In this document: positions 45,711 through 58,127 of the stretch, piece by piece
Numbering within the stretch: position 1 is the first letter of the stretch
Layout: the number at the start of each line of letters is the position of its first letter
NCBI GenBank assembly: GCA_015680685.1
Contig: MNCI01029129.1
Coordinates: forward strand, 1 to 64,000
Origin: Gnetum montanum
Lineage: Eukaryota > Streptophyta > Gnetopsida > Gnetales > Gnetaceae
Direction: 5' to 3'
Length of the DNA stretch: 64,000 bases
The notes under the pieces: model-generated
What the model was told of the DNA's origin: nothing
What the model saw: only the letters and a program-made list of their open reading frames with translations
Database searches by the model: none
Translations under genes and position numbers: made by a program

Positions 45711-48391
45711 TCATGTGGTTTCTGGTGGTGGTGGCTCCTCCATGGGTCTCTTCACCTTATTTTGTGCTCTAAGATTTGGAAATGGATATCTCTAAAGGAG
45801 CATCTAAAGCTTTTCATCTTTGATTTGGGGATCGTGTGTTGTCCATGCTGATGTTCCAATATTTAACAGAGTTGGCACCTCCCATGGACATGGTACTTGT
45901 GAAAACATCTAATTGGCTTTGTGTACCAAACTACAAACAACTGTCATTCCTCCTTGTAGGCTCTAGCTTTTCCTCTACATTCTTGGTAATTCATGAGCCA
46001 TCGAGCCAAATCTACTACAACATCTTTCTACCCTTGGTAGTTGGATTTGACCACCTCTAACTCAGAATTTGCTACCTCCAATTTTTACAGTGTGTTTTTG
46101 TGTTTAGCAAATTCTACTTCATATTTGGCATAGGTGGATGCTACCTACTTTTCCAATTCTATCCCTAGGCATCCTATTGTTAACATGGCTAATTTGGCAT
46201 ACTATAGGTTTTCCAACTTCATGTATTCAATGAGGTCCTGGATCTATAGGTCCCAACTCTTTAGTTCTACTTGGTGGACGAAGGCGTAAGTGTCTAGTAT
46301 AGCCCACCAATCAGCATTTTGAGCATTAAGAGTGTTGATATGGGTCTTGGCCATATGGATTTTCTTTTCAATGATCTACTTTTACATCCCCACTTGGTTT
46401 TGAAAATGTTCTTTCAACTTTTCATGTCGCTTAGCTTCATTATACCACATGCTTATTTCAATGGTCATCTTCTAAAGGATTATGCATACCTCCTCCATTG
46501 AGAGGGTCATGTTTTCTCTAGCTAAGCGATTCATGTCCTGGTTGACCCTTATTAATTATTCTCACATTTATTAAAAAATTTTCTTAAGAACATTATTTTA
46601 TTTTTCAATGATGATCAACTAAATATTCTCAATAGCAAGGAGTTTATTTTCTTCTAGTAAGGCCTGGAGTTCTTTAGCATGTGCATACGTTTCGACCTAC
46701 ACTTTTGAAGCATCCTAATCAGCCTTCTCTTTCTCTATTTCCACCCTTTTATTCTCTTCTAATAGTTTATTTAGTTTCTCTATCCAAAATAGCTCTAGCT
46801 AGTCAGCTGGGATAAGTTGGAATGGATCCTACTGTGCAACTTGCAAGGCGACAAACTTCTCTTAGAGTCTTCTCAACTCATCCTCTGCATTTTTGGCCCT
46901 ATCCTTTGCCATGAACAACTTTCCCTTTGAGAAAATGAGGTATGATTGTGCTATTGTGACATCTCGAGGGATGTCAAACAAGAACACCATCATTTATCCT
47001 ATTTGTCACAACCAATCCAAAACATCCTCATGTTTCATAGGTGTCATCAAGGGACTGACTAAGACTTGAGCATTTTGTGCTCTTGTGAGATCCACTTTTC
47101 CTACTCCAGCTACATCCTGGTGTTGCATGACCACTACTATGGTGCCTTCACTAGTTTCTAATTACACTTGAAAAGATGTAGCATTTCCAATGATCTTTTG
47201 TGATCAATGTGATTTCCCTCCTCCTAATTGTATAGAAACCTTGCCTTGTGTAATCAATTGAGATCATGGGCTATACAACATCATCAATTATCTTGAAGAG
47301 ATTAGCCTCATCACGACTTCCCCAACTAACCATTTCTATGATGGCCCTGAGATGGCTCATCGATAGTCGATAATCTTGCAGTGACAGTGGTGGTTGGTCT
47401 TGCTGGCCTATGGGTTGTGTGTTGGGCCCTGCTTCCTGTTGTTGACTGGGCCTTATGTTTGAAAGTTGGATATGATATGCTATTTGAGGTCTAGTGGGCC
47501 CAACCGTCTACTCTTGCTCAAGCTCTAATGTCTCACCAGCATCTTTCCTTGGTGCTGGTGGCTTTGGTAATATAGCATATGAGGTATTTTGAACTTTTTT
47601 AGGAATGTCATTAGTGTGCCCCAGAATTCCAGCATGTTGGCACAACTCCTTGATTAGATTGGATGGGGTAGATTGGCATCAATCCTGCCCATTAAAATTA
47701 TGCTTCCTCTAACTACATAGGTGGAGATCTTGTTTAATCCTTTTTTTGGGAGAATGTGATAGGTGTCAATTTTGAAATAGATTCTCTCTTCAAGGGTGAG
47801 TTCCCCATATATTTTTTCCTCCTTGTCGTACACCCTCTTTAACCATCTTTTTCATGTATCAAGATCAGAGCGACTGGATAGGTGAGCAACCTTGGGCCCT
47901 ATATTCAAAAGGTTCAAAACTTCTGAAATGGCCTTAGCAAAGAAATCAACTAAAATCCCACTAATATTAGTGGTAGTGCCTTCTTCCTTATTATGCCAAA
48001 ATTGGTAGGTCTTCCTCAAATACCATTCACCACTTTTTGAAAGAACAGGTCATAGTGGAGATCCTTTAAGTTGATCTCTGACTAACTTAGGGGAAAATTC
48101 AATAAAAGATCAAAAATTAAGTTCCATGATCACTATAGCTAACGTGGACCTTTCTCTAATTATCTAAAAACATTTCAGGGACAATTTGAGATGTTGTCCT
48201 TGTTCAGGCACCCTGCCTACTCCACCTTCTACATGCCTAGCTCATGCAATCACATGGGTTTCTTGATGGATGTTGAATGATTGTGCCTCCTACTCTACAT
48301 GTTCTATAGGAGGTCCTTAACCTCTACCTTTCCTTGGTCATTTGGATGCACCTTGAGAGGATCCTTCCTGTTGTCCTCCTTTAGGGGCCAT
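45711..48391 (-). pseudogene. ATHna-3 accessory coiled-coil protein gene
   Basis: This is the best-preserved copy, about 890 codons from ATG at 48391 (MAPKGGQQEGSSQGASK) to TGA at 45711 (EEPPPPETT). The N-terminal domain includes SGEWYLRKTYQFWHNKEEG and LTLEERIYFKIDTYHILPKK (about 48030-47750). The middle includes QVLVSPLMTPMKHEDVLDWL (about 47100-47020). From about 46950 to 45800 is a long coiled coil rich in Lys, Glu, Leu and Gln (EDELRR, KLNKLLEENKRVEIEKEKAD). More than twenty in-frame stops occur, almost all TAG or TAA for Gln. I recognise no family. Its position matches an env-like gene, but no signal peptide or membrane segment is evident. The ATG follows gattacag directly, suggesting a 5' UTR intron. 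Confidence 0.65.
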
Positions 48392-48903
48392 CTGTAATCA
48401 CACCAGAATCAACTATTAGTAAGGTTGTTTAGCAAAATTTAATTATCTTATACCTTACTCATTTCCTTTAATAAATTTAATTTTTACTTAGTGTGATTTC
48501 AAAGTTAGAAATTTTTAAGGAAATCCCCCTAAAATTTTTAATGTTGAGTCTAATTTGATCAGGTGACTCCAAAAAAAATTTTCATGGTTTGGGTGAAGAA
48601 ATAAAATTAGTTTGGCATATGCTCTTAGCATTTCTTAAGATCACTTACCCCTATGATATTCTTTGGGAAATAGTGAATTTTGAAAAATTTATGCACAACT
48701 TAAAGTATACCCTTCCCCCATGATTGAGTTAAACACTCTAGGTTTAAACATGCTCGATTGAAAGGAGAATCGGAGTGTTAACAAGTAAGATATGGATGTT
48801 TAAATGATAGGTGTGCAAAGCATCAAAATTCATGGAATAAAATTGCAACAACTCCCCTGATGTGAATAGTTGAAAATTATGTTGATGCATATGGGAGGGG
48901 GTC

Positions 48904-49010
48904 CATATATATAGATTTTATAGATGCAATATCGCGTCCATGCTAGCATGGACTTGATATTGCATCAAACCCAATATCAAGTACCCGATATCATGTCCCT
49001 TCCAAAATAG
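48904..49010 (-). promoter_or_regulatory. Internal LTR-like core promoter of ATHna-3
   Basis: Reading the minus strand, GATATC/GATATT/AATATC words at 48928-49000 are followed by a TATA-like ctatatatatggac at 48902-48915. LTR order and spacing (array, about 20 bases, TATA) are repeated here, about 510 bases upstream of the accessory gene ATG. Confidence 0.5.
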
Positions 49011-50546
49011 GGTACTTGAAAAATTTGATAAATTTTTGAATTTTCATGACCAAGAATGAAGTATTTAACATAAATTTGAAAGATCTATGGTGATGTTAAG
49101 TAGACCTAAAGGTACCAAAACTATAATGAAGTGGAATTATACAATGAAGTTTGTGAATAAGGTAAGGAAAAAGGACATGTAGTGGTGCACAGGAACGTTT
49201 GGGTTCAAATGATGATAAAGGAAGAATAAATTTAGTAGTGCAGTACTTGGAGGGTATAAGATGATATGGTTATGTGCAATCAATGCAAATTACAAAAGTT
49301 ATGTAAGTGGGTCCTCCCCAAAGCAAATTCCTACCTATCATGACCTTACGTAACCATACCGTAAAATGTTCGTAGGCACTAGAAGGGTAAAATGCAACCC
49401 ACATTGGTGAAACAAAACACACACATGTTAAATACCACCATGAAGAGGTATGAATTCTATGCCACACAAGACACAAGGTAGAAATACTTGAATAATGGGG
49501 TGAGCCGAATTGTAGAAGGGATTGTAGAGATCAGGACGTGAGGTAACCTACCTTGGTCATAATAAATCCAAATTTTGGGGCATGATTAATGTATCATTAG
49601 CCTTTCACTCCAAAATCAAGACCAAGTCCATGCCTCTGACCAATGACATCACATCATTTCATCCATGGATAGACAACCATAAGAACATCATGATAGCAAG
49701 GTGTACGATCACTTGGCGTTTTGTGCAAGGGAGGAGTGATTTGAAATTTCTTTGCAGCACATTCTTCTTGATCTTTTCTTTGTTTTTTTTCTTCTTTCTT
49801 TTCTTTTTCTTCATCTGGCCACTTTTTCACTTTGTCATTTCCAATGGTGATCCAAAGAAGCCACCAACCTTTAAGCATGGGTGCATGTCTTTCTAATGGG
49901 ACCCTTTAGAATAGCATTGAGTTTTTTTATTGAGTGCCTTTATTAATCTTACTTCCATTTTTTGTTAGATCTACAAGGACCTTAGTACAACCAAACTACA
50001 TGATAACACATACAAATGTCACCACGAAGAATCCACAAGTCCACTTGATGTCACACCCTGGTCATTCCCTCTTAGTCCATCATTTTTCACTCTGGGCATA
50101 ATGAGTACAAAGTTACTTTAAGTTTTAATGATAACAAGAATATCATCATACCTAGGGTAGAACCTTTTATTAATAGAATGGATGGGTGGATGTTGTGGAC
50201 TCACTATCTAAATAATTAGTCACTTGTGACTTAATAGCATAGAACAACACCTCAACTAACAAGTCACATGAGTATTTTATTCACATATGAGATTACCCTC
50301 AAAAAAGTAAAACAACAAATTGAAAAGTAAAAAACTAGAAAACAAAAAATTATAAAATCAAAGAAAAGGAAAAAAATTTACTAATTATGCTTGTTAGAAT
50401 AGGGGGTATCCCCCATGACTAAACCTTTGAGCATGGCTAGAATTAATAAATGAAAAATGCATATCCATGCATGTTTGAAACATTAGGGTCTAGTCATAGC
50501 CAAACCACTAGGTGTATTTTGATGTGGTGGTAAAAATGTACCCAAA
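49011..50546 (-). other. ATHna-3 non-coding spacer
   Basis: The stretch is colinear with 8076-9552 of ATHna-1 (for example gtgggtcctccccaaagcaa at 49307). No gene is seen. A T/C-rich stretch at 49770-49815 gives a chance Lys/Glu-rich frame on the minus strand that has no counterpart in ATHna-1. Confidence 0.5.
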
Positions 50547-52745
50547 TTAGGGTTCACACACTTGATGAAAGTAGGCATAATGGAGCAGATTATAAGATGT
50601 GGTCATGTGGGAAAACACTAACCCACTATGGCACTTGTGACCATAAGATGATATGCAAGGATTAATATGTCTCCCTGTGTGGCTATATCCATTGGGTCGT
50701 ATGGTTGTTGGAGCATTAATTGATGGCCTAGATGAGGTAACCGGAGGCATTGAGTTGAAGGAGGAAGATGGATCATAGTGCTTGGCTTGTGCTAAGTTGG
50801 AGGATGCAATGGTTTTAGAGCCATGTTGTCTCTTTCTACAGTCATGCCTAAAGAAAGGATGCTTCCAATGTTGTGGAGGACTTCCACTGCTATTTATATT
50901 AGCAACATAAGTAATGTTTGTGGGTTGGTGCTATGGTGAAAAACCTTTAGGTACAACTAGTGGTGATGTAGAAGGAGGTGAAGGATGAGAATATTGAGGG
51001 TGCAGAGAAGTGTAAGGAACATGAGGTGCTGATCTTGTGGGAGAGGGCATGGGTTGATAGTACTCAGAAGAATGATAACAATGAGGTGAAGTAGAGTATG
51101 TTGATCCAATTGGAGAAACAAGGTGTTGAGCATAATAAGTGCTTGATTTCGAATGGTACGAAGGATATGGCCAGTTTGACAATGGCCTCCCTTGGGGGTT
51201 TTGCCACTGTGGTTGGACATGGTACTTCTGTATAAAATTTGATTATAGCATCCCTCCCCAATGCTCATGTAAATGTGACAATACTATGAATTGACTTTTG
51301 GGATGATTGTATAGACAAACATCACATTAATACTTATGATTTGCAATTGAGCTCCTATCCTTATTTTTCTCAACCCTTCTTTCTAATTGTCGAATGGTAT
51401 TTTATTTTGTTTCTAATTTTGGCATCCTTTGCTTGTTTTGGTTGTCAGAGTGATCTTGCATGATTCCACCTCTAATAATGTTTGCATATTCTACACATTT
51501 TTCATGTACTCATTCCATCATCTTATTGATCTTTGTCTCAATTTCATTTAGTATTGACAAAGAAGGGGGTGGTTGTACCTCCTTGTGGTGAGTTGATTTC
51601 TCCTCTTCATGGTCATGTACCTTTGTTATTTTAAAATTTTGGTTCTATTGAGATCTTTCAACATTCTCCCATTTGGCTATTTCTCCTTCTTCTTTTGCTA
51701 CCTGCTTAATAATCTTGGAATTTATGGGTTTGTAGTTCATAAAGTTGACTTGGGGTATACATCCCTAGGGTCTACCTTGTTTTATTACGGAGTCCATCCA
51801 TGATGTGATACATTATCCTTTCCTTAGAGAACCCATGGCCTAGGCATTTTTTTAATAATGAATAATATCTTTCTAAGGCCATGTCCAAGGGTTCATGTTA
51901 CCCTTGTTTCCATTCTTGGATTTGTCTCCACAAGGTTGACACGCTTGCACAGGTTTGATTTCTTTCATTAAAGAGTTCTACCATTGTTAGCCAATGGAAA
52001 ATTGATTTTGGTTTTAAAGACCTATACCATACTTTTTCTTGGCCAACGAGTTTCATAGGAAAGAGCTTAAGTCTTTGCCACCCATTATCAATGTTGTTCC
52101 ATGCACAAGCATCATAGAAGACTTGTAAATGATGTTGTAGATCTAAATCATAGCCTCTTGAAAACTTGGAAAAGTTGTTTAAGTTAAGCTTGGGTAGATG
52201 GTTTTCCTTACAATGCCTATGAGATATTTGAATAGCCTCTATTATATGCATTAGGCTCTTAGTGACCAGTAGGGGTTCATCATCACTAAATAAGTCATGA
52301 GTTTGTGAGTTGGGACGATGTCTTCTATGTTCATGTTGGTGTTCTTGACTTCACCTGTGGGTCCAATTTTGGTTTCTACACTGACCCCTTGAGAAATAGT
52401 CATCCATGTCACACCCTGATGTTGAAGGAGCATAGGAAGAGAAAGAACTTGAAGACTTATCATGACTTTTATAAGTCTCCTGATCATCCCCTGATATACT
52501 CTTGCTAACCATTGAGAAGGACCTAGGCCTTTCAAGCCCCTCATTCTATGGGATGTCCCATCCTTACTAAAGGTATCTGAGTTGGATGATAATAGTCCTT
52601 CAGTATCATTGGGATGTCCATGAACATATGAAAATTTTGTACAAGGTTAAGTACTCCAAACCTCTTCTTCATCATAAATGGCATTGGTTCTCCAATGAAT
52701 AGCCTTGCTAGATGTTGTGTTAGCATTGTTTTGTGAGAGAGACAT
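50547..52745 (-). pseudogene. gag: ATHna-3 gag with Pro/His/Tyr-rich tail
   Basis: The start is MSLSQNNANTTSSKAIHW at 52745. The gag domain is at 52251-51898 (LPKLNLNNFSKFSRGYDLDL, HHLQVFYDAC, EKVWYRSLKPKS, VSTLWRQIQEWKQG). The tail at 51270-50547 is rich in Pro, Ser, His and Tyr (NWPYPSYHSKSSTYYAQH). A TAA/TAG-riddled linker joins them. It has the same layout as ATHna-1 and ATH-2. Confidence 0.7.
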
Positions 52746-52859
52746 TGTTGTGAAGTGTTTGTGACTTAATTGAAATTAATTTCTTTTCTAAAAGATATAT
52801 CATTAATACTTTGTTACAATGATATTATATGATATAACCAATCTACATAACTAGCACCA

Positions 52860-52877
52860 TCCTTCGCAATGGTACCA
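52860..52877 (-). promoter_or_regulatory. ATHna-3 primer-binding site (tRNA-Asp type)
   Basis: tggtaccattgcgaagga on the minus strand, one base inside the 5' LTR, followed by tggtgctagttat as in ATHna-1. It is a decayed form of TGGCGCCGTTGCCGGGGA. Confidence 0.75.
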
Positions 52878-52878
52878 A

Positions 52879-53362
52879 TGATGAGCAGCGAGATACCCCT
52901 ATGCTCAACCATACAAATACAAGTTTGTATGCATGATCCGATCAAACTCTGCAGATGAACTTGCTATGGTACCTAGATAATTACATGTTGATCGTAGTTT
53001 TCTATCTTCCCAGTTGGACTAGTAATTACCTTGTTGCATATGGTTTAGTCCAAAGTGATGTGTATGATGTAATTTCTAATTACTATGTTACTCCTAAAGT
53101 CGATGATAAATACCTTGAGTGAACTAATAGACGATGGAAAATAAACTCTAAGCTAGCCTAACTAAAAATTGACTGAAAATTGACAAAATGAATCTACCCT
53201 AAAACTTACCAAGAGACTCCCTTCCTATGCTCTTGAGTGCTATATTTATAGGCCAACATAGGAATCACGATATCATGTATTCGATATCGTTATCCAGGCT
53301 ACGATATCACGTACCCAATATCAAGTATCCAATATCGGGGCCTGGCAAACCATGATTCATCA
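52879..53362 (-). repeat. ATHna-3 5' LTR with internal deletion
   Basis: Only 484 bp against 854 bp for its partner. About 370 bases are missing at about 53160. Both ends, the TATA region (about 53240-53250) and the GATATC array (53264-53335) are kept. Confidence 0.8.
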
Positions 53363-53367
53363 TAGTG

Positions 53368-54398
53368 GCTATAACTAAATTTAAATTACACTAGAGGACC
53401 AAGAAAAAATAACATTCACAAGTCCTTGGTGGAGTTTTTCATATCACAAGATGTCATTTGATCTATGGAATTCTCCTACTACTTTCCAACACCTGGTTTT
53501 GAGCATTTTTCAATACTACATTGGTAGTGGTGTGGAAGTCTTTATGGATGACTTCTCCACTTATGGAGGTATATTTGAGCAAGCCATGGACTACCTTGAG
53601 CAAGTACTAAAATTTTTTGTTGAAGCTAACTTTCAACTCAATTGGTAGAAAAGTCACTTAATGGTCCAAGAGGGCAATGTATTGGGGCACAGAATATCAC
53701 AAGCAAGAATTAAGATAGACCCTAAGAAAATAAGGTTCATCCAAGGAATAACCTACCAACTAGAAAGTGTAAAATATGTTTAGTCATTCCTTGGACATAC
53801 TAGCTACTATTAGCAATTCATAAAAATTTTCACTAAGATCACAAAACCATTGGTGAAGCTAACAAAGAAAGATGCTCCCTTTGTCTAAACTGCAGAATGT
53901 GAAAATGCATTCTAGTAGCTAAAAGAGAAACTTGTAGAAACTTCAATTCTACAAGCACCTAACTGGTCTAGAAAATTCCATATCATAATGGATGCATCAA
54001 GTTATGCCTTTAAAGCCATGCTTACATAGTTAGATGACAAGAAACATCCATATTAGATCCACTATGCTAGCCGAAGCATTGTGGATGCACAACTAAACTA
54101 CACCACTATGAAAAAAAGAACTAATGGTAGTGGTGTTTACTCTAGAAAAGTTCAGGCATTATGTGCTTGGATACAAGGTGTTTGTGTACAGAGACTATAG
54201 TTCCATACACTTCCTGATGAATAAGCTAATGATGAGCCCCCATGTCATACAGTGGCTGGTGATCTTGCAAAAATTCAATATTATGATGGTTGATTGAAAG
54301 GGCACTGATAATGTGGTCATTGATAACTTGTCATCATTGTGATAGGATGACAAAGAGGAAGTACCATTATTTGATATGTTTCCTAATGAACCCCTCTA
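53368..54398 (+). pseudogene. ATH-2 reverse transcriptase C-terminal part and RNase H
   Basis: This continues from 44692. MSFDLWNSPTTFQ leads to the catalytic FMDD at 53541-53552, then VQEGNVLGHRIS, a typical Athila block. The connection follows (SFLGHTSYY), then RNase H (KKDAPFV, KEKLVETSILQAPNWSRKFH, MDASSYAFKAML). TAG stops at expected Gln, Trp or Arg codons and a frame change near 54110 disable it. Cut at 54399 by TAT-2. Confidence 0.8.
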
Positions 54399-56252
54399 TG
54401 ATGTCCAAAAACATCAGTGGTTGGAACACTGAGAGCTCTGTAGACATATAGCCTAACCCCGAATCCATGCAAGGGCCATGCTAAGGAAATAGAAATGAGA
54501 TGCCCTAAATGGTCTGGTCGATTAGACATAGACTTAAGTGATGTTAAAGTAACTGTTTGTAATAGAATTTTATGAAGTGTCACACGTGGGCACAAAGACA
54601 ATAAGCAAGAGTGTAGCGAAAGGTCCTGGCCCAAAAATAGTGATGTGAGTGTGCAACTGTATATTGAAAGTAGAGCAATGCAAGATTTATGCTTAATATT
54701 ACAAACAAATTCTTAGAAAGGAAATAGAACAGAAGTTTAAAAGTAGAGAAATGCACCACCCCAAAATTAGGGAATGTAAGTTTTGCTTGAATAGGAGGTG
54801 AAAATGGCATGCATCATCAAACAAGCATAATGGTAGCATAGCAGTGTGGTCACAATCTTTGGGACATCTGGGATGTGGTGCTAGTAGTTACAAGGGAAGC
54901 TAAATCTATTGGGTTGGTTGTCCTCATGCTCTGTGGGTGTAATGGAAGACTCCGTCATGGTACTTGCCAAGGTGTGAACCTTGGATGCTCAAGTGTAGGA
55001 GTAACAGGGATGCTCAAAGTGCTCACAATGCTCAGTGCTCTTTTGATTTGCCAACCCATAAAGTGTTGAATGTTAGAGTATTTATATAGTTAGTTTTAGC
55101 ATGAAATGCAAATCAGGCACCACGTGGCATGAGCATAGATAGGGTTACACTAACATGTTATGCTCTTTGCAGCAAAGTGTTACACTCTGAAGGATAGCAA
55201 CAAGTACCCAGAGACTACTGAAATATGATCACACTACCCAAGCTACATGTGCCAAAGTATAAGAGACTACCATGTACCTACAAATAGTGTCCAAACAATG
55301 CAACTTGGAGACTACACTCCAGGACTACGTCTTCCCCCTCTTCCAAGTAGGGTCAAGTGTAGAGACAATTTTAGGGATCAATGTGGGGTACAAAAGAAAT
55401 GCAAACTACTGATCTTGGCTACGGGAGGGATGTTGGAGCTAAGATGAAGGTCAATGTTAAGTTCTAGAGGCTTATAGGGGCTACTAAAGGCATTTTCCTA
55501 ATGTCAAGCTAGCTACGCTCTACAACGTAGTAGAGCATAGCAAGAACAGTTAGTGAAATTTTACAAATTTTGATTTGCCACACTGGTCACATTGGCTACA
55601 CTACATAGTTTAATAAAGTGTAGCATGGATACTTTGAAAAATTTTGATGAAATCTATAATGTTTCTTCATGGCATGTTGACCACGCTTTGGGGTGTAGTA
55701 GGATAGGCAACCTTGGAAGTCAAAAAATGTGCCAAATGCATCTTTCCTATCAAGCTAGCTTGACAGATCCTTGTCCAACACTTGGCAAAATTGGGCCCTA
55801 AAACCTATGTCAAGCTTTCTACACTATGTAGCATAGCATAGCATAGTAGCTCGAAAGATAGAAAATTTTCCAAACTATTTTTTTCATCCTGAGCACTTTT
55901 GATAAACTCTAACCTAGTACTTGGGTGAACTAGCAACTAAGACATGTGTCAAGATGGGTACGTTAGGTAGCATAAGAAGCTTGACAATATAGGAGATAGA
56001 AAATTTGCCAAATTGTTTCACCCATCCTAAGTAACCCTTGATCACTTTTGGCTTGACACTCGTGCAGACTGGCCATGCAAGTGTGTGTTACATTGGCTAC
56101 ACTAGGGAACATAGTAGGTAAACTGGGAGCATAGTTGGACACTTAGAAATTTTTTTGCAAAAATAACACCAGACTAAAAAATTTTACTAAGTCTTTAATG
56201 CTTTGACAAATCTATTTTTGAACTGTGAAAGCCTAAAATTGGTGGTGTTTCA
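54399..56252 (-). repeat. TAT-2 3' LTR
   Basis: This 1854-bp LTR has TGAAACACCACC... to ...GGACATCA ends. The TATA region is at 55076-55089. The U3 half carries inverted modules around ctacrctnnnnagyrtagc (55500-55540, 55580-55625, 55808-55850, 56090-56115), which correspond in position but not in sequence to the GGTCA modules of TAT-1. Confidence 0.8.
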
Positions 56253-58127
56253 TTAGCCCCTCTTTGTTGATGTCTGGAGGATTGACCTAAGAGATGTTGA
56301 CAAAGAATATGAAACATGATGATGAACTTGACACCAACACCACTCATCAATGCCCAATTAGATAATGCTTCATTATGCTTGAGAGTGCCAAGGGAATGAA
56401 GTATGGTAGGAAATAGGCTAGGGAGATGGGTTAAGGGACAATGGATGGATAGATGTTCACTGGTATGTGTACCTATAGGATGCAACATTATGATGGCATA
56501 TTTCCAAAGCATGATCCCTCATCAGAGTGCTTGTAAGGGAGTCAGCATGTGGAGGTGGCCTACCCTTAGAATTTTGACCTCTTGTTAGAGTGCTTGTGAG
56601 ATGGTCAATCTAGAGCTGGACCGGTTTTGAAATGGCAATTGTGCTATTTGACTTGGGCACTTAGCTTTTCCCACTTATTTCTTTTTTTTTTTCTCTCTTT
56701 TTCTTTTTATTTTTTTTTTCTTTTATTCTTCTTTTTCTTTTTTATATTCTTTTTCTTTTCTTTTTCACTTTTGCTTTCTTTTGTGTTGTCAAGTGAACTA
56801 TGCACCAATCAACATTTTCTGAGAAGCAATCGCATCACATTTGTAGGACATGTATTACCTTCCTAGCATGAGTTGTGTTACATCCATTTGGGGCTTTGAC
56901 CAGCCCACAAAGGCTCCGCATGGAACAAGTTGTGTTACGTCTATTATGGGTTCAGTGGTTAATTGCAGGAAAGGTTCCTCATGCATCAGCGAAGCTTGCA
57001 AAGAGTCTAGGAGATTGCAAGATCAAGAGGTAGAGGTCAATTGGCTAGAGGGATGGTAAGGATGTGCACTCTTAAGTAGCTATATGAGCCAAAGCAAACA
57101 CATCAGAGTAATGCGATACCTTGCCACTGCGATGAAACACACTCTTGAATGACACCACCAAGGCTTCATCCTACAAACATGACACAAAGAAAACAAGAAA
57201 AAAACCACCACATGAGATGAAGGCAAAGTCCTATTTGTTAGAGGCATTTCAAGGGATGCAAATTTTGTGTTAACTACAGGTGTATGCAATGTCCAAAGTA
57301 GGAAGGCTAGTGTAATCATGATGATAAATGACTCCAAAAACTCTAACTGCCACACTAGAAGTAAGCCCCCCAAGTAACTAGAGGTGATGGTGATGCAAGT
57401 GCTCAAGAGTTCTCATCAAAGGAAAGAGCCAAGAAACCTAGATGCATGGTAGGAAGAAATGCGTCTAAACACTCTTCCAAGCTTAAGCAATGATGAGGGC
57501 TAGAGGATGATAGTGTTGTGGCTGTGCCACAGTACCACTAGTTCTCCAACAAGTGATATTGACGATGAGAGCTTTGACTAGGATGATTGGTGATGGTGTC
57601 AGTAGCTCTAGAAGGTCAGCAAGATGCCAAAAGGCATCTCTGAAAGATTATTAAGATGCCAAGGATGGTGACACTGAAAATTTCCTAGAGGGTTTTTCCT
57701 TGATGATGTGAACTTCATTTTAGAACTACAACATCCCACCCCATCCTGCCTGGGAGGTGTGGACAAGTGATGAAGGATTTGAAGTATTCTCACTCACTTA
57801 TCCATAGAGCTATGTGTGTTGAACTATGGATGTTGAACTGCAAACCCAATTTTAGGTCTCGGTAGACCACATGATGTGCTATTTTAAGGTCCTAGCAAAC
57901 CATAATCCTAGTTTAAGGTTTGGGCAAACCGTGATGTGCTAGTTTAATGTTGTAGCTAATGGTGGATGGCTAGTTTAGGGTCATAGCAGACCATGCAGGG
58001 TGGCAGTTTAATGTCATAGTCCAAATATTTCTATGCTATTTTAACATCATAGCAAATGTCTATGCCAGTTTAACATTGTAGTGGACATTCACTTACCTTT
58101 CTTTTATCATTGTTGTGATAGTGCATA
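56253..58127 (-). other. TAT-2 polypurine tract and 3' UTR
   Basis: The polypurine tract caaagaggggctaa is at 56253-56266. The UTR has no gene. 56680-56780 is almost pure C/T on the plus strand. 57168-57215 (tcatcctacaaacatgacac) matches TAT-1 and TAT-3. 57840-58090 holds about eight units of tagtttaaggtttgggcaaa / agtttaatgtcatagtc, the same motif family as the TAT-1 arrays. Confidence 0.65.

Larger units (their letters stand above)
44693..53362 (-). mobile_element. ATHna-3: complete pol-less Athila-related element with accessory gene
   Basis: Length is 8670 bp with target duplications tagtg at 44688-44692 and 53363-53367. The minus-strand order is 5' LTR (shortened, 53362-52879), primer site, gag (52745-50547), spacer, internal TATA/array block, accessory gene (48391-45711), polypurine tract, 3' LTR (45546-44693). 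Pol is entirely absent. The clean ends and target duplication show that an element of this form, with or without later internal loss, was mobilised as a unit, presumably by enzymes supplied in trans. Confidence 0.85.
20354..54398 (+). mobile_element. ATH-2: Athila-like element split by three later insertions
   Basis: The body consists of 20354-21611, 41125-44692 and 53368-54398. Removing TAT-1 (flanked by ttgtg) and ATHna-3 (flanked by tagtg) joins these into one order: LTR, primer site, gag, protease, reverse transcriptase, RNase H. The reading frame runs across the second junction (SFLDGYSGYN). TAT-2 cuts it at 54399 and the integrase and 3' LTR lie outside the window. LGHRISQ (about 53687) and the tRNA-Asp-type primer site place it in the Athila lineage. 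Confidence 0.8.

Noticed and set aside
47000-48400. Accessory gene as an Athila env-like gene
   Set aside because: The position fits but I see no signal peptide or clear membrane segment, and the coiled coil dominates, so I keep it as unassigned.
49654-49878. Lys/Glu-rich frame on the minus strand
   Set aside because: It is a translation of a T/C-rich tract inside the ATHna-3 spacer, with no counterpart in ATHna-1.
56627-56866. Phe-rich frame in TAT-2 3' UTR
   Set aside because: It is a translation of a nearly pure C/T tract and not a membrane protein.
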